From: RGIG250 sp964540025
GTDB lineage: Bacteria; Bacillota; Negativicutes; Selenomonadales; Selenomonadaceae
Assembly (NCBI GenBank): GCA_964540025.1
Contig: CAZIKQ010000004.1
Coordinates: 23,281-87,280 of the forward strand
Direction: 5' to 3'
Length of the DNA stretch: 64,000 nt
Shown here: positions 1-7,765 of the stretch, piece after piece
How positions within the stretch are numbered: position 1 is the stretch's first letter
Layout: each line of letters opens with the position of its first letter
Notes under the pieces: model-generated
What the model saw: only the letters and a program-made list of their open reading frames with translations
What the model was told of the DNA's origin: nothing
Database searches by the model: none
Position numbers and translations under genes: made by a program

Positions 1-515
1 CTGGTATCGTTCGCGTAGGCATTCAGTGCCCTGTTAAATAATTCACTGTCCAGCTTTGAGCGATATTTGAAGCAGTCGCAAATCGTGCGTTCCCGATCGT
101 AGACAGAAAGATCAACTCCGTTGAAGTCATCGGTCGTTCTGCCCAGTTCATGTATCTCTGGCTGAACGTAATAAGTTTGCAGGGAAAGCGCGGCTACATC
201 CAATTTTGTGCGGGACATGGTTCTGGGTACAGCGATAGACCATTTGCGAGGCGTAAAGTAACTATATCCATAATGAAAAAGGGCAGACTCCACGCAGATG
301 ATCCCCTGGGGGATCAGGGCGGCAAGAAGCTGTTCTTCTGAAGATATGTCTTCACCGGCAAGCTGATAATAACCGTGTCGGATTCGGTCGAGGTATCCGG
401 CGTTGCACATCTTTATGACATCAATGGCGCGCATTCCTGCCGCGACGAAATCAGATGATTTGGCGATGCCGCCTTTTTTAACAATGATTCGTTTTGCAAG
501 GCCTCTAATATTCAC
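1..515 (-). CDS. AbiEi-family type IV antitoxin, 3' end outside the window
   Basis: The minus strand is open from a GTG at 515 to the window edge (171 codons, C-terminus missing). The product begins VNIRGLAKRI and has a winged-helix N-terminus (KKGGIAKSSDFVAAG, then RIRHGYYQL), followed by a segment with VESALFHYGYS and DRERTICDCFKYR. This is the layout of AbiEi-type antitoxin/transcriptional regulators, which repress their own operon and are followed by an AbiEii nucleotidyltransferase toxin. The toxin would lie left of the window and cannot be checked. A promoter and an inverted repeat lie just upstream, which fits autoregulation. The GTG start is the least certain point, because the frame stays open upstream to another GTG and neither has a strong ribosome binding site. 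The antitoxin family call is by resemblance. Confidence 0.72.
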   Translation of the reverse strand, partial: MNIRGLAKRIIVKKGGIAKSSDFVAAGMRAIDVIKMCNAGYLDRIRHGYYQLAGEDISSEEQLLAALIPQGIICVESALFHYGYSYFTPRKWSIAVPRTMSRTKLDVAALSLQTYYVQPEIHELGRTTDDFNGVDLSVYDRERTICDCFKYRSKLDSELFNRALNAYANDT

Positions 516-543
516 ATATTCACCAACTTTTGCTGTAAAAAAG

Positions 544-569
544 ATACACACTAAAATGTTTTTGTGTAT
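544..569. promoter_or_regulatory. Inverted repeat, candidate operator of the AbiEi-like gene
   Basis: ATACACA (544-550) and TGTGTAT (563-569) form a perfect 7-bp inverted repeat with a 12-bp centre. It lies between the -10 box of the leftward promoter and the antitoxin start. AbiEi antitoxins are known to bind inverted repeats in their own promoter, so this is the natural operator candidate. It could also act as an RNA hairpin in the leader. Confidence 0.5.
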
Positions 570-576
570 GTATTTT

Positions 577-604
577 ATTATAATCTCTTACTTCGGGCAG
601 TCAA
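577..604 (-). promoter_or_regulatory. Promoter of the AbiEi-like gene
   Basis: On the minus strand TTGACT (599-604) and TATAAT (577-582) are separated by 16 bp. Transcription would start about 60 bases before the GTG start, with the inverted repeat inside the transcribed leader. Confidence 0.6.
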
Positions 605-626
605 TATGTTTTTACGCTTAAAAAAT

Positions 627-672
627 AAAAGAGGAATAAGGCGGCGGTGATCTGCTGTCTTATTCCTCTTTT
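627..672. terminator. Bidirectional rho-independent terminator
   Basis: AAAAGAGGAATAAG (627-640) pairs with CTTATTCCTCTTTT (659-672), giving an A-tract on one side and a T-tract on the other. It ends the leftward 136-residue gene that stops at 736. A second, longer-looped hairpin at 687-730 (GAGTCAGGCCA against its complement, two wobble pairs) lies between it and that gene. Confidence 0.75.
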
Positions 673-735
673 TGTATTTTTTGTGGGAGTCAGGCCACAG
701 TTTTTTCATTCGGCGGCGATGGTCTGGCTCCGTTT

Positions 736-1146
736 TTATTTGCCCAGATAGGGGTCGGTGCCGTCCTTTTCGCTGAGCTCGATGAGACCCTTCAGCCGCT
801 GGATGTTCCTTTGGTGAAGGGTGACGGCGAAGCCGATCCGGGTCTTTTCTTCCTCGGTGAAATCGTCTTTGGCCTGGGCTTCTTCGATTTTGTTCAGCCG
901 GGCCTCCACGTCTTTCAGCTCGTCGGTGAGGAGCCGTTTCTGAAGCAGGGCGCAGCCGTAGACTGACCGGAGGTTTTCCCGGACGTGGTCCGCGTAGCCC
1001 GGCTCGTCGGAGACGGCCTCCAGGTAACGGGCCACGTGGTCGATGATGAGGTAGGGGCTCTCCCCGCTGTGGATCATGCCGAGAAGCTCCATCTTTATAT
1101 TCTGCTCCGCGCCGTGGGGGACAGCGCTATTGTTTTTTTCGGCCAT
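736..1146 (-). CDS. Conserved-looking hypothetical protein (136 aa)
   Basis: I do not recognise this protein. It is soluble, has no signal peptide or membrane segment, and is rich in charged residues. The middle and C-terminal parts (ARLNKIEEAQAKDDF and following) are predicted from composition to be helical and possibly coiled. Its ATG overlaps the stop codon of the upstream amidohydrolase (TGATG arrangement at 1144-1148), so the two are probably translationally coupled and co-transcribed. It ends about 65 bases before a strong terminator. Coupling suggests a role linked to the amidohydrolase, but nothing in the residues shows what. Coding potential is supported by the tight junction and by codon use like its neighbour. 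Confidence 0.7.
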   Translation of the reverse strand: MAEKNNSAVPHGAEQNIKMELLGMIHSGESPYLIIDHVARYLEAVSDEPGYADHVRENLRSVYGCALLQKRLLTDELKDVEARLNKIEEAQAKDDFTEEEKTRIGFAVTLHQRNIQRLKGLIELSEKDGTDPYLGK

Positions 1147-2411
1147 CAGAGAATCACGTCCCGGCGGCTGAGTTTTTTCACGGCGGCCTCCAGCAGACGG
1201 CAGGCATCGGTGATATCGTCGATCTCCGCGTGCTCGGCTCCGTTGTGGCTGACGCCCTCCCGGCAGGGGATGAAGATCATGCCGGTGGGGCAGTATTCCG
1301 CCCAGTGCATAGCGTCGTGTCCAGCGCCGCTGGGCATCCGCAGGGTGACGGCCTCCGGCAGAATTTCGGCGGCTGTGTCCGCCAGAAGATTTACCACGGC
1401 TTCCGAGAGGACCGCCGGACTTTCATCGGAGACCGGTTCAATCCGGCAGGGAATGTCCCGGCGGCGGGAGACCTCGGCGATAAAGTCCTGTATCCGGCGG
1501 GCGGCGTCGGCTTTGGCGGCCGCGCTGATGCTCCTGATATCGATGCCGAGGGTTACCCGGCCGGGGATGACGTTCATTACGTTGGGGGTGACATCCATGA
1601 TACCTACCGTCCCCACCACGGCGGGGAAATCATTTTCCACTCCGTACTGGGCGGCGATTTTTTCTACGGCCAGAATGACTTCGGCGGCAAAGCAGGCGCC
1701 GTCCCGGCGGAGTCCCATGGGGGTTGCGCCGCTGTGGTCGGCGCTGCCGTCGATGTACACCCGGAACCGGGTGGGGGCGGCGATGCCGGTGACGAGACCG
1801 AGAGGAATATTCTTTGCCTCCAGCACCTTGCCCTGTTCGATGTGAACCTCCAGGAAGGCTTTGGCGGGGGCGGTGTAAACGGCGGAAGCCAGCTGGTCGG
1901 GACGGAGGCCCCGGCCTTTCAGAACCTCATAGAGAGTGATGCCCTGCTTGTCCTTCAGCCGGTGAAGGTCTTCGACGGTAAGCTCCTCCCGCATTGCCCG
2001 GCTGCCCAGGGTGGCGGCGCCGAAGCGGCTGGATTCCTCGCACATGAAGAGGATCTGCTCCAGGGGCAGTTCGTTGGCAAAGCCGTCCTCCTGCAGGCTG
2101 GTCATTACCTCCAGGGCGCAGATGGTTCCGGTGATGCCGTCGTAGTTTCCGCCGCCGGGAACGCTGTCGGCGTGGGAGCCGTAGAGGACGGCGGGGGCGG
2201 CCGGGTCGGGGTCGGTCCCTTCCCGGCGGGCGATGACGTTGCCGAAGGGGTCAGTCCTGACAGACAGCCCGGCCTTTTTCATTTCTCCGATGACGTAGTC
2301 CCGTCCCTGCCAGTCTTCAGCGGTGAAGGCCAGCCGGTAGTAGCCGTCGGCTCCCTTGCCGATGGCGGCCAGGTTATCCAGGTGCTTTTGCAGTCGTTCT
2401 TTGCTGATCAT
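1146..2411 (-). CDS. Zn-dependent M20-family amidohydrolase, N-carbamoyl-L-amino-acid hydrolase/allantoate amidohydrolase type
   Basis: Cytosolic metallo-amidase of the hydantoinase/carbamoylase branch of M20, 421 residues, the usual length. Visible metal-site motifs are GSHADSV (His80), NYDG (Asp91), CEES (Glu125/126), EVHIEQG (His190) and the C-terminal SHNGAEH. The dimerisation insert contains DHSGATPM. The family removes the carbamoyl or ureido group from N-carbamoyl amino acids, ureidoglycine-type compounds or related amides, and the exact substrate cannot be read from sequence. An AGGAG site precedes the ATG. It is divergent from an AbgA-like M20 peptidase, with a shared promoter region between them, and it is coupled to the downstream small gene. 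No hydantoinase or pyrimidine catabolism gene is adjacent. Confidence 0.85.
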   Translation of the reverse strand: MISKERLQKHLDNLAAIGKGADGYYRLAFTAEDWQGRDYVIGEMKKAGLSVRTDPFGNVIARREGTDPDPAAPAVLYGSHADSVPGGGNYDGITGTICALEVMTSLQEDGFANELPLEQILFMCEESSRFGAATLGSRAMREELTVEDLHRLKDKQGITLYEVLKGRGLRPDQLASAVYTAPAKAFLEVHIEQGKVLEAKNIPLGLVTGIAAPTRFRVYIDGSADHSGATPMGLRRDGACFAAEVILAVEKIAAQYGVENDFPAVVGTVGIMDVTPNVMNVIPGRVTLGIDIRSISAAAKADAARRIQDFIAEVSRRRDIPCRIEPVSDESPAVLSEAVVNLLADTAAEILPEAVTLRMPSGAGHDAMHWAEYCPTGMIFIPCREGVSHNGAEHAEIDDITDACRLLEAAVKKLSRRDVIL

Positions 2412-2449
2412 GATTGTGCTCCTTTACATTCTTTACACGAGTCAGCTCT

Positions 2450-2478
2450 ATTGTAGGGAAAAATTTTTCCCTTGACAA
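2450..2478 (-). promoter_or_regulatory. Promoter of the carbamoylase-type gene
   Basis: On the minus strand TTGTCA (2473-2478) and TACAAT (2450-2455) have a 17-bp spacer. The spacer contains the entire 16-bp palindrome at 2456-2471. Confidence 0.65.
2456..2471. promoter_or_regulatory. 16-bp perfect palindrome, candidate operator
   Basis: GGGAAAAATTTTTCCC is a perfect palindrome. It fills the spacer of the leftward promoter and ends 14 bases before the -35 box of the rightward promoter, so one bound regulator could control both divergent peptidase genes. No regulator gene is adjacent. Confidence 0.5.
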
Positions 2479-2485
2479 GAAGCGG

Positions 2486-2513
2486 TTGACTCTTTTTTCA
2501 ATCATGTTACAAT
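2486..2513 (+). promoter_or_regulatory. Promoter of the AbgA-like gene
   Basis: TTGACT (2486-2491) and TACAAT (2508-2513) are spaced by 16 bp, about 55 bases before the ATG at 2570. The promoter is back to back with the leftward promoter. Confidence 0.65.
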
Positions 2514-2569
2514 TTATTGAAGCAGTTTGTCTTTGCCGTGTATTTTTTTAGCATTGGAGGAGTAGCAAA

Positions 2570-3907
2570 ATGAAACCGAATGATTTGCTGGTAGAGAAAA
2601 TTTTTGCCGCCGCTGACGCAATGAATGAAGAAATGGTTACCCGCCGCCGGGATCTTCACAAATACGCGGAGCCGGGCTGGACAGAATTCCGCACGGCGGC
2701 CCTAGTGGCCGGTGAGCTGACCAGGCTGGGCTACGCGGTGGAGACCGGGGCCGCGGTGGTGAAGCGGGAGGCCATGATGGGGGTGCCCGATGCCGGCCGG
2801 CTGAAGAAAGAAATGGAAAGGGCCATCGCCGAAGGGGCGGATCCGGCCTGGGTAGAGAAGATGGCCGGGGGCCTCACCGGGGTTGTCGGCACCCTGAAAT
2901 GCGCCGGGGAAGGCCCGGTGGTGGCTCTGCGGTTCGATATGGACGCCCTGGATCTCACCGAAAGCCAGGAGGCAGGGCACGAGCCGGTGGAGAAGGGATT
3001 TGTCTCGATCCACGATTGGGGGATGCACGCCTGCGGCCACGACGGCCACACCACCATCGGCCTGGCGGTGGCGAAGATCCTGGCCGGGCTGAAGGATGAG
3101 CTGAAGGGCGCCATAAAGCTGATTTTCCAGCCGGCGGAGGAGGGAGTCCGGGGAGCTTACGCCATGGTGGAGGCCGGGGTAGTAGACGATGCCGATTACC
3201 TTCTGGGCGCTCATCTGGGCATGAAGTTGCCCCGGACCGGAGCCATTGCCGCCCACATTTACGGGATGTTGGCCACCACGAAATACGACGCGAAATTCAC
3301 CGGGGTCCCGGCTCATGCGGGCGTAGCCCCGGAGCAGGGGAGAAACGCATTGCTGGCCGCCGCCTGCGCCGCCCTGAATCTTCACGCCATCAGCCGTCAT
3401 TCCGGCGGCACCAGCCGCATCAATGTGGGTAAGCTGGTGGCTGGGTCCGGCCGAAACGTCATTGGCGACAAGGCTCTTTTGCAGCTGGAGACCCGGGGAA
3501 TATCCACCGAGGTCAATGAATACGTGGCGGCGGAGGCAAAGCGGATCATCAAGGCCGCCGCTGATATGTACGGCGTGGAGGTGGAAATAAGTCAGGCCGG
3601 GGGAGCGGCGGGAGCAGAAAATTCTGCCGCTCTGGCGGACGCCCTTACCGCCCATGCCCGGGAGTTGGGAATTTTCAACGAGATCGTCGAGGAGCCGGTG
3701 GATTTTGGCGGCAGCGAGGATTGCAGCTATTTCATGCAGCGGGTTCAGAACAATGGAGGTCAGGCGGTTTACCTGAATATCGGCGCAAAACTGGCCGCCG
3801 GTCATCACGACGCTCATTTCACCTTTGACGAGTCCGTCCTTCCGCTGGCAGTGAAGGTCATCGCCACCTCGGCGGCGGGTCTGCTCACGGGAGAAATCAG
3901 GGCCTGA
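2570..3907 (+). CDS. M20-family amidohydrolase, AbgA-like
   Basis: A 445-residue M20D metallopeptidase. FDMDALDL (about 122-129), GMHACGHDGH (141-150) and PAEEG carry the metal ligands and the catalytic glutamate. The N-terminal RRRDLHKYAEPGWTEFRTA and later SGRNVIGDKALLQLETRG closely resemble the AbgA subunit of the p-aminobenzoyl-glutamate hydrolase of enteric bacteria. That enzyme pairs with AbgB, which is not present here, so the protein may act alone as an aminoacylase on N-acyl or aromatic amino acid conjugates. It starts after a good GGAGGAG site. It stands alone as a transcription unit, divergent from the carbamoylase-type gene. Substrate is inferred only to class level. Confidence 0.82.
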   Translation: MKPNDLLVEKIFAAADAMNEEMVTRRRDLHKYAEPGWTEFRTAALVAGELTRLGYAVETGAAVVKREAMMGVPDAGRLKKEMERAIAEGADPAWVEKMAGGLTGVVGTLKCAGEGPVVALRFDMDALDLTESQEAGHEPVEKGFVSIHDWGMHACGHDGHTTIGLAVAKILAGLKDELKGAIKLIFQPAEEGVRGAYAMVEAGVVDDADYLLGAHLGMKLPRTGAIAAHIYGMLATTKYDAKFTGVPAHAGVAPEQGRNALLAAACAALNLHAISRHSGGTSRINVGKLVAGSGRNVIGDKALLQLETRGISTEVNEYVAAEAKRIIKAAADMYGVEVEISQAGGAAGAENSAALADALTAHARELGIFNEIVEEPVDFGGSEDCSYFMQRVQNNGGQAVYLNIGAKLAAGHHDAHFTFDESVLPLAVKVIATSAAGLLTGEIRA

Positions 3908-3909
3908 CC

Positions 3910-3938
3910 TGGAAATATCCCGGATAATGTGATATAAT
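3910..3938 (+). promoter_or_regulatory. Extended -10 promoter of gatCAB
   Basis: TGATATAAT (3930-3938) is an extended -10 element with a perfect TATAAT. The -35 region is poor (TGGAAA at 3910-3915, 17-bp spacing). It lies about 50 bases before the gatC start. Confidence 0.55.
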
Positions 3939-3989
3939 GCCCCAGTTTGATTTTCCGAAAGGGAATAAATTTTAACGGATGGTGAAGTC

Positions 3990-4280
3990 ATGAAGGTAAC
4001 GGAAAAGGAGGTCAGTAACGTCGCGATGCTTTCCCGGCTCTCATTTTCCAAGGAGGAAATGACCGAGTACGCGGAGAAATTCAGCGCCATTATTGACTAT
4101 ATGGATATCCTCCAGAAAGCGGACACGGAGGATGTGCCGCCCACCGCCCACGCCCTGCCCATGCAGAACGTTTTCCGGGAGGATGTCGTCCGGCCCTCCA
4201 TCGATCGGGAGCTGGCGCTTTTGAACGCGCCGGAGAAGGAAGACGGCTATTTCAAGGTTCCCAGAGTAATGGAAGAATGA
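3990..4280 (+). CDS. gatC: Aspartyl/glutamyl-tRNA(Asn/Gln) amidotransferase subunit C
   Basis: A 96-residue GatC, the small subunit that clamps GatA to GatB in the GatCAB amidotransferase. This complex converts misacylated Glu-tRNA(Gln) or Asp-tRNA(Asn) to the correct aminoacyl-tRNA in organisms lacking the matching synthetase. The family signature is clear in MKVTEKEVSNVAMLSRLSFS near the N-terminus and FREDVVRPS followed by the C-terminal GYFKVPRVMEE. It is the first gene of a gatC-gatA-gatB operon, 13 bases ahead of gatA. The ribosome binding site is weak (GGATGGTGAAG). Confidence 0.95.
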   Translation: MKVTEKEVSNVAMLSRLSFSKEEMTEYAEKFSAIIDYMDILQKADTEDVPPTAHALPMQNVFREDVVRPSIDRELALLNAPEKEDGYFKVPRVMEE

Positions 4281-4293
4281 GGAGGCGACAGGT

Positions 4294-5763
4294 TTGAAGC
4301 TATACGCAAAGACGGCGCACGAGCTCCACGACATGCTCGCCGCAAAGGAAATATCGGCGGCGGAGCTTACCAGTTCGGTACTTGCCCGGCAGGCGGCCAC
4401 CGAGGAGAAGGTAGGAGCCTACATTACAACCCTGGCCGATGAGGCCATGGCTCAGGCAAAGGCGGTGGACGAAAAGATTGCCGCCGGGGAGAAAATCAGC
4501 TTTTTGGCCGGTATCCCCGGAGCCATCAAGGATAATATCTGCACAAAGGGCGTAAAGACTACCTGCGCTTCCAAAATGCTGGAGAATTTTGTCGCCCCCT
4601 ACGACGCCACGGTAATGAAAAAGCTGGCGGCGGAAAATCCCGTCATCGTGGGCAAGGCGAATATGGACGAGTTTGCCATGGGGGGTTCCACGGAAAATTC
4701 GGCCATGAAGATCACCCGCAATCCACGGGATCTGGATCGGGTGCCGGGGGGAAGCTCCGGCGGCAGCGCGGCGGCGGTGGCGGCCGGTTCGGCCATCTGG
4801 GCGCTGGGCTCTGATACGGGAGGATCTATCCGCCAGCCGGCTTCCTTCTGCGGAGTCGTCGGCCTGAAGCCTACCTATGGCCGGGTATCCCGCTACGGTC
4901 TGGTAGCTTTTGCTTCTTCCCTGGATCAGATCGGCACCCTGACCCGGGACGTAACCGACGCGGCCAACATCATGAATGTTATCGCCGGTTACGACGAGAT
5001 GGATTCTACATCCAGCTCCGCTGAGGCGCCTGATTTCACCAGGGCACTCAGCGGCGAGGTGAAGGGACTGAAAATCGGCCTGCCGAAGGAATATTTTGGC
5101 GCCGGTGTCGCCCCGGAGGTGGCGGCTTCCGTCAGGGGAGCCGTTGCAAAGCTGGCGGAGATGGGGGCGGAGGTGACCGAAATTTCCCTGCCCCATACCG
5201 AGTACGCGGTTTCCACCTACTACCTTATCGCTCCGGCCGAGGCGGCAACGAACCTTGCCCGCTACGATGGCGTTAGCTTCGGAGCCCGGGTGGAGGGAGC
5301 CGATATCGTGGAAATGATGACCAATACCCGAACCCAAAAATTCGGGCCGGAGGTAAAGCGGCGCATTATGATCGGTAACTACGCCCTTTCCGCCGGATAC
5401 TATGACGCGTACTACCTGAAAGCGCTGAAGGTTCGCACCCTCATCCAGCGGGACTTCACGGAGGCTTTCAAATCCGTGGATATCATTGCCAGCCCCACGG
5501 CTCCAACCACTGCTTACAAGCTGGGAGCAATGGTGTCCGATCCCCTGGCCATGTACATGATGGATATTTCTACCGTGCCCTTGAATTTAGCGGGACTGCC
5601 GGGCATTTCCCTGCCCTGCGGCGCGGGGACGGATGGTCTGCCTGTCGGGCTGCAGCTCATGGGTAAGCCTCTGGACGAAATGACTGTGTTACAGGCGGCC
5701 TACGCCTACGAGCAGACACAGGATTTCCACAGGACTCTCGCGCCGGAAGGAGGGGCGGAATGA
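4294..5763 (+). CDS. gatA: Aspartyl/glutamyl-tRNA amidotransferase subunit A
   Basis: The glutaminase subunit of GatCAB (489 residues), an amidase-signature enzyme that releases ammonia from glutamine and channels it to GatB. The Ser-cisSer-Lys triad is in place: Lys79 in GAIKDN, Ser154 in GGSSGGS and Ser178 in DTGGSIR. These are the same positions as in the well-studied staphylococcal enzyme. The start is a TTG at 4294 preceded by GAGGCGACA, which gives the canonical MKLYAKTAHELHDML N-terminus. Its stop overlaps the gatB start (ATGA), implying coupled translation of the two subunits. Confidence 0.96.
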   Translation: MKLYAKTAHELHDMLAAKEISAAELTSSVLARQAATEEKVGAYITTLADEAMAQAKAVDEKIAAGEKISFLAGIPGAIKDNICTKGVKTTCASKMLENFVAPYDATVMKKLAAENPVIVGKANMDEFAMGGSTENSAMKITRNPRDLDRVPGGSSGGSAAAVAAGSAIWALGSDTGGSIRQPASFCGVVGLKPTYGRVSRYGLVAFASSLDQIGTLTRDVTDAANIMNVIAGYDEMDSTSSSAEAPDFTRALSGEVKGLKIGLPKEYFGAGVAPEVAASVRGAVAKLAEMGAEVTEISLPHTEYAVSTYYLIAPAEAATNLARYDGVSFGARVEGADIVEMMTNTRTQKFGPEVKRRIMIGNYALSAGYYDAYYLKALKVRTLIQRDFTEAFKSVDIIASPTAPTTAYKLGAMVSDPLAMYMMDISTVPLNLAGLPGISLPCGAGTDGLPVGLQLMGKPLDEMTVLQAAYAYEQTQDFHRTLAPEGGAE

Positions 5764-7199
5764 TGAAATATGAAGCGGTTATCGGTCTGGAAATTCACAG
5801 CGAGCTGAAAACCAGAACGAAAATTTTCTGCGGCTGCGCCACCAGCTTCGGAGCGGAGCAGAATACCCACGTCTGCCCGGTCTGTCTGGGACTGCCCGGC
5901 GTCCTGCCGTCAGTGAACCGTCGGGTGGTGGAGTTTGCCATCAAGGCCGGTCTGGCCATGAACTGCGAGATCAATCATTTCAGCAAGTTTGACCGGAAGA
6001 ACTACTACTACCCGGATCTGCCGAAAAATTTTCAGACCTCCCAGTTTGACCTGCCCATCTGCGAGCATGGTTACGTGGATATCGACACAGCCAAGGGGAC
6101 GAAGCGAATCCGCATAACCCGCATTCACATGGAGGAGGACGCCGGAAAGCTGGTTCACTCCGGCAGCACCATCAAGGACTCCGATTCCTCCAACGTGGAT
6201 TACAACCGCACCGGCGTGCCCCTCATCGAGATCGTTTCCGAGCCGGACATGAGCAGCCCCGAGGAAGCCCGCGCCTACATGGAAAAAGTCAAGAGCATTC
6301 TGGAATACGTGGATGTTTCAAACTGCCGCATGGAGCAGGGAAACCTCCGGGCCGACCTGAATGTTTCCGTCCGTCCCGCTGGGGAAACAAAATTGGGCAC
6401 CCGGACGGAAATGAAAAACATAAATTCCTTCAAGGCGGTGGAGGATTCTCTGGCCTACGAAATCCAGCGGCAAATCGAGGTCGTTGAGGACGGGGGCGCT
6501 ATCCGTCAGGAAACCCGCACCTGGGACCCCGGCAGGGGGATTACCCTTTCCATGCGTTCCAAGGAAGAGGCACAGGATTACCGCTATATGCCGGAGCCGG
6601 ATCTGGTGCCCATTGTTACCACCGGGGAGGAAATCGAAAATTACCGCCGGAACCTGCCGGAGCTGCCGGACGCCCGCCGGGCCCGCCTGGTGAAAATGGG
6701 ACTCACCGAATATGACGCCGGGGTGATCACCGCCTCCCGGGCAATGGCCGACTACTTCGACCGGGTGGTGGAAGGAGGAGCCGACGCCAAGCTGGCCGCC
6801 AACTGGATCATGGGAGACCTGGCAAAGAATCTGAATGCCGGGGGCAAAACCATTGAGGAATCGCCGGTAGGAGCCGACCGGCTGGCGAAGATGATCGCCC
6901 TCATCAGCCGGGGAACCATATCCTCCAAGATCGCCAAGACGGTATTTGCGGAGATGTGGAACTCGCCGGATGAACCGGAAAAAATCGTCGAGGCGAAGGG
7001 CCTTGTCCAGATCACCGATACCGGAGCCATCGAGGCCATCGTTGACGAGGTGATCGCCAAAAATGAAAAGGCTGTTGCCGACTACCGGGGCGGCAACAGG
7101 AAAGCTATCGGCGCACTGGTTGGTCAGGTAATGAAGGCCAGCAAGGGGAAAGCCAATCCGGCCATGGTAAATCAGCTTTTGGCCAAAAAGCTGGGCTGA
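5760..7199 (+). CDS. gatB: Aspartyl/glutamyl-tRNA amidotransferase subunit B
   Basis: The kinase/transamidase subunit of GatCAB (479 residues), which phosphorylates the misattached Glu or Asp on tRNA and amidates it. The N-terminal YEAVIGLEIHSELKT, the zinc-site cysteines in FCGCATSFG and HVCPVCLG, and DYNRTGVPLIEIVSEPD are all typical. The C-terminal YqeY-like tail ends KGKANPAMVNQLLAKKLG, as usual for tRNA-recognising GatB. It overlaps gatA by four bases. A PilP-like gene follows after only 28 bases with no visible terminator, so the transcript may continue into the secretin pair. Confidence 0.96.
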   Translation: MMKYEAVIGLEIHSELKTRTKIFCGCATSFGAEQNTHVCPVCLGLPGVLPSVNRRVVEFAIKAGLAMNCEINHFSKFDRKNYYYPDLPKNFQTSQFDLPICEHGYVDIDTAKGTKRIRITRIHMEEDAGKLVHSGSTIKDSDSSNVDYNRTGVPLIEIVSEPDMSSPEEARAYMEKVKSILEYVDVSNCRMEQGNLRADLNVSVRPAGETKLGTRTEMKNINSFKAVEDSLAYEIQRQIEVVEDGGAIRQETRTWDPGRGITLSMRSKEEAQDYRYMPEPDLVPIVTTGEEIENYRRNLPELPDARRARLVKMGLTEYDAGVITASRAMADYFDRVVEGGADAKLAANWIMGDLAKNLNAGGKTIEESPVGADRLAKMIALISRGTISSKIAKTVFAEMWNSPDEPEKIVEAKGLVQITDTGAIEAIVDEVIAKNEKAVADYRGGNRKAIGALVGQVMKASKGKANPAMVNQLLAKKLG

Positions 7200-7227
7200 A
7201 CAAGATGCAGAGAGGCGAGGAGATATT

Positions 7228-7734
7228 ATGCGGCGCATTATTTATATCCTCGCCTTTTTTGCTGGGGCAATGCTGGTGTTGAAACCGGCCTGGGACATGA
7301 TGATCAGCGAACCGGGGACGGCGGCTGAAGCCGCTCAGGCGGCAGTTTCGGGGCAGGCGGACAGCGACCAATCCCGAAAGGTGAAAGCAGGAGTCAGGCC
7401 GCCCCTTTACCGGCCGAGCCTGCGGCCGGACGGTCACCTGAAAATTAAACCGGCGGTCAGCTACAGATTTTCTTCTCCCTTTGATGAAGAGAGACAGTTC
7501 GCCGGAGGGGAAGGGATAACCCCGGACCCGGGCGGACTGCGGCTGACGGGGCTGGCCAGAAGCAGCCGGGGAGTCAGGGCGGTGATCGAGCAGGGACAGA
7601 ATGTGATTATTCTGAGGGAAGGGGAAACAAAATCAGGAATCACCCTCCGGGAAATCGATGAAGGGAGAAGAACCGTCCTCGTTCACGGATCGTTCGGGGA
7701 GTGGGTGTTGAGCCTGAGCAACTCGCCTCCCTGA
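7228..7734 (+). CDS. PilP/GspC-like periplasmic partner of the secretin
   Basis: A 168-residue protein with one N-terminal hydrophobic segment (about residues 4-22, IIYILAFFAGAMLVLKPAW), a Pro/Ala-rich linker and a small C-terminal domain. The C-terminal part (RLTGLARSSRGVRAVIEQG, IILREGETKSGITLREID, RRTVLV) has the beta-strand pattern of PilP or the GspC homology-region domain, the inner-membrane-anchored piece that docks on a secretin. The gene directly precedes a secretin gene, which supports that role. Sequence resemblance alone is modest, so the call rests partly on position. No PilM, PilN or PilO homologue precedes it, unlike standard type IV pilus operons. Confidence 0.6.
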   Translation: MRRIIYILAFFAGAMLVLKPAWDMMISEPGTAAEAAQAAVSGQADSDQSRKVKAGVRPPLYRPSLRPDGHLKIKPAVSYRFSSPFDEERQFAGGEGITPDPGGLRLTGLARSSRGVRAVIEQGQNVIILREGETKSGITLREIDEGRRTVLVHGSFGEWVLSLSNSPP

Positions 7735-7765
7735 AGCGGCGGAGGAATTTTGTACTGATAGCGGA

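Noticed and set aside
1230..2456. Long plus-strand reading frame opposite the carbamoylase-type gene
   Set aside because: It is an antisense shadow of a gene with clear catalytic motifs, has Gly/Asp/Val-rich unstructured composition, no ribosome binding site and no recognisable domain.
2702..4090. Long minus-strand reading frame opposite the AbgA-like gene and gatC
   Set aside because: It spans two unrelated plus-strand genes and their intergenic promoter, which a real gene would not do.
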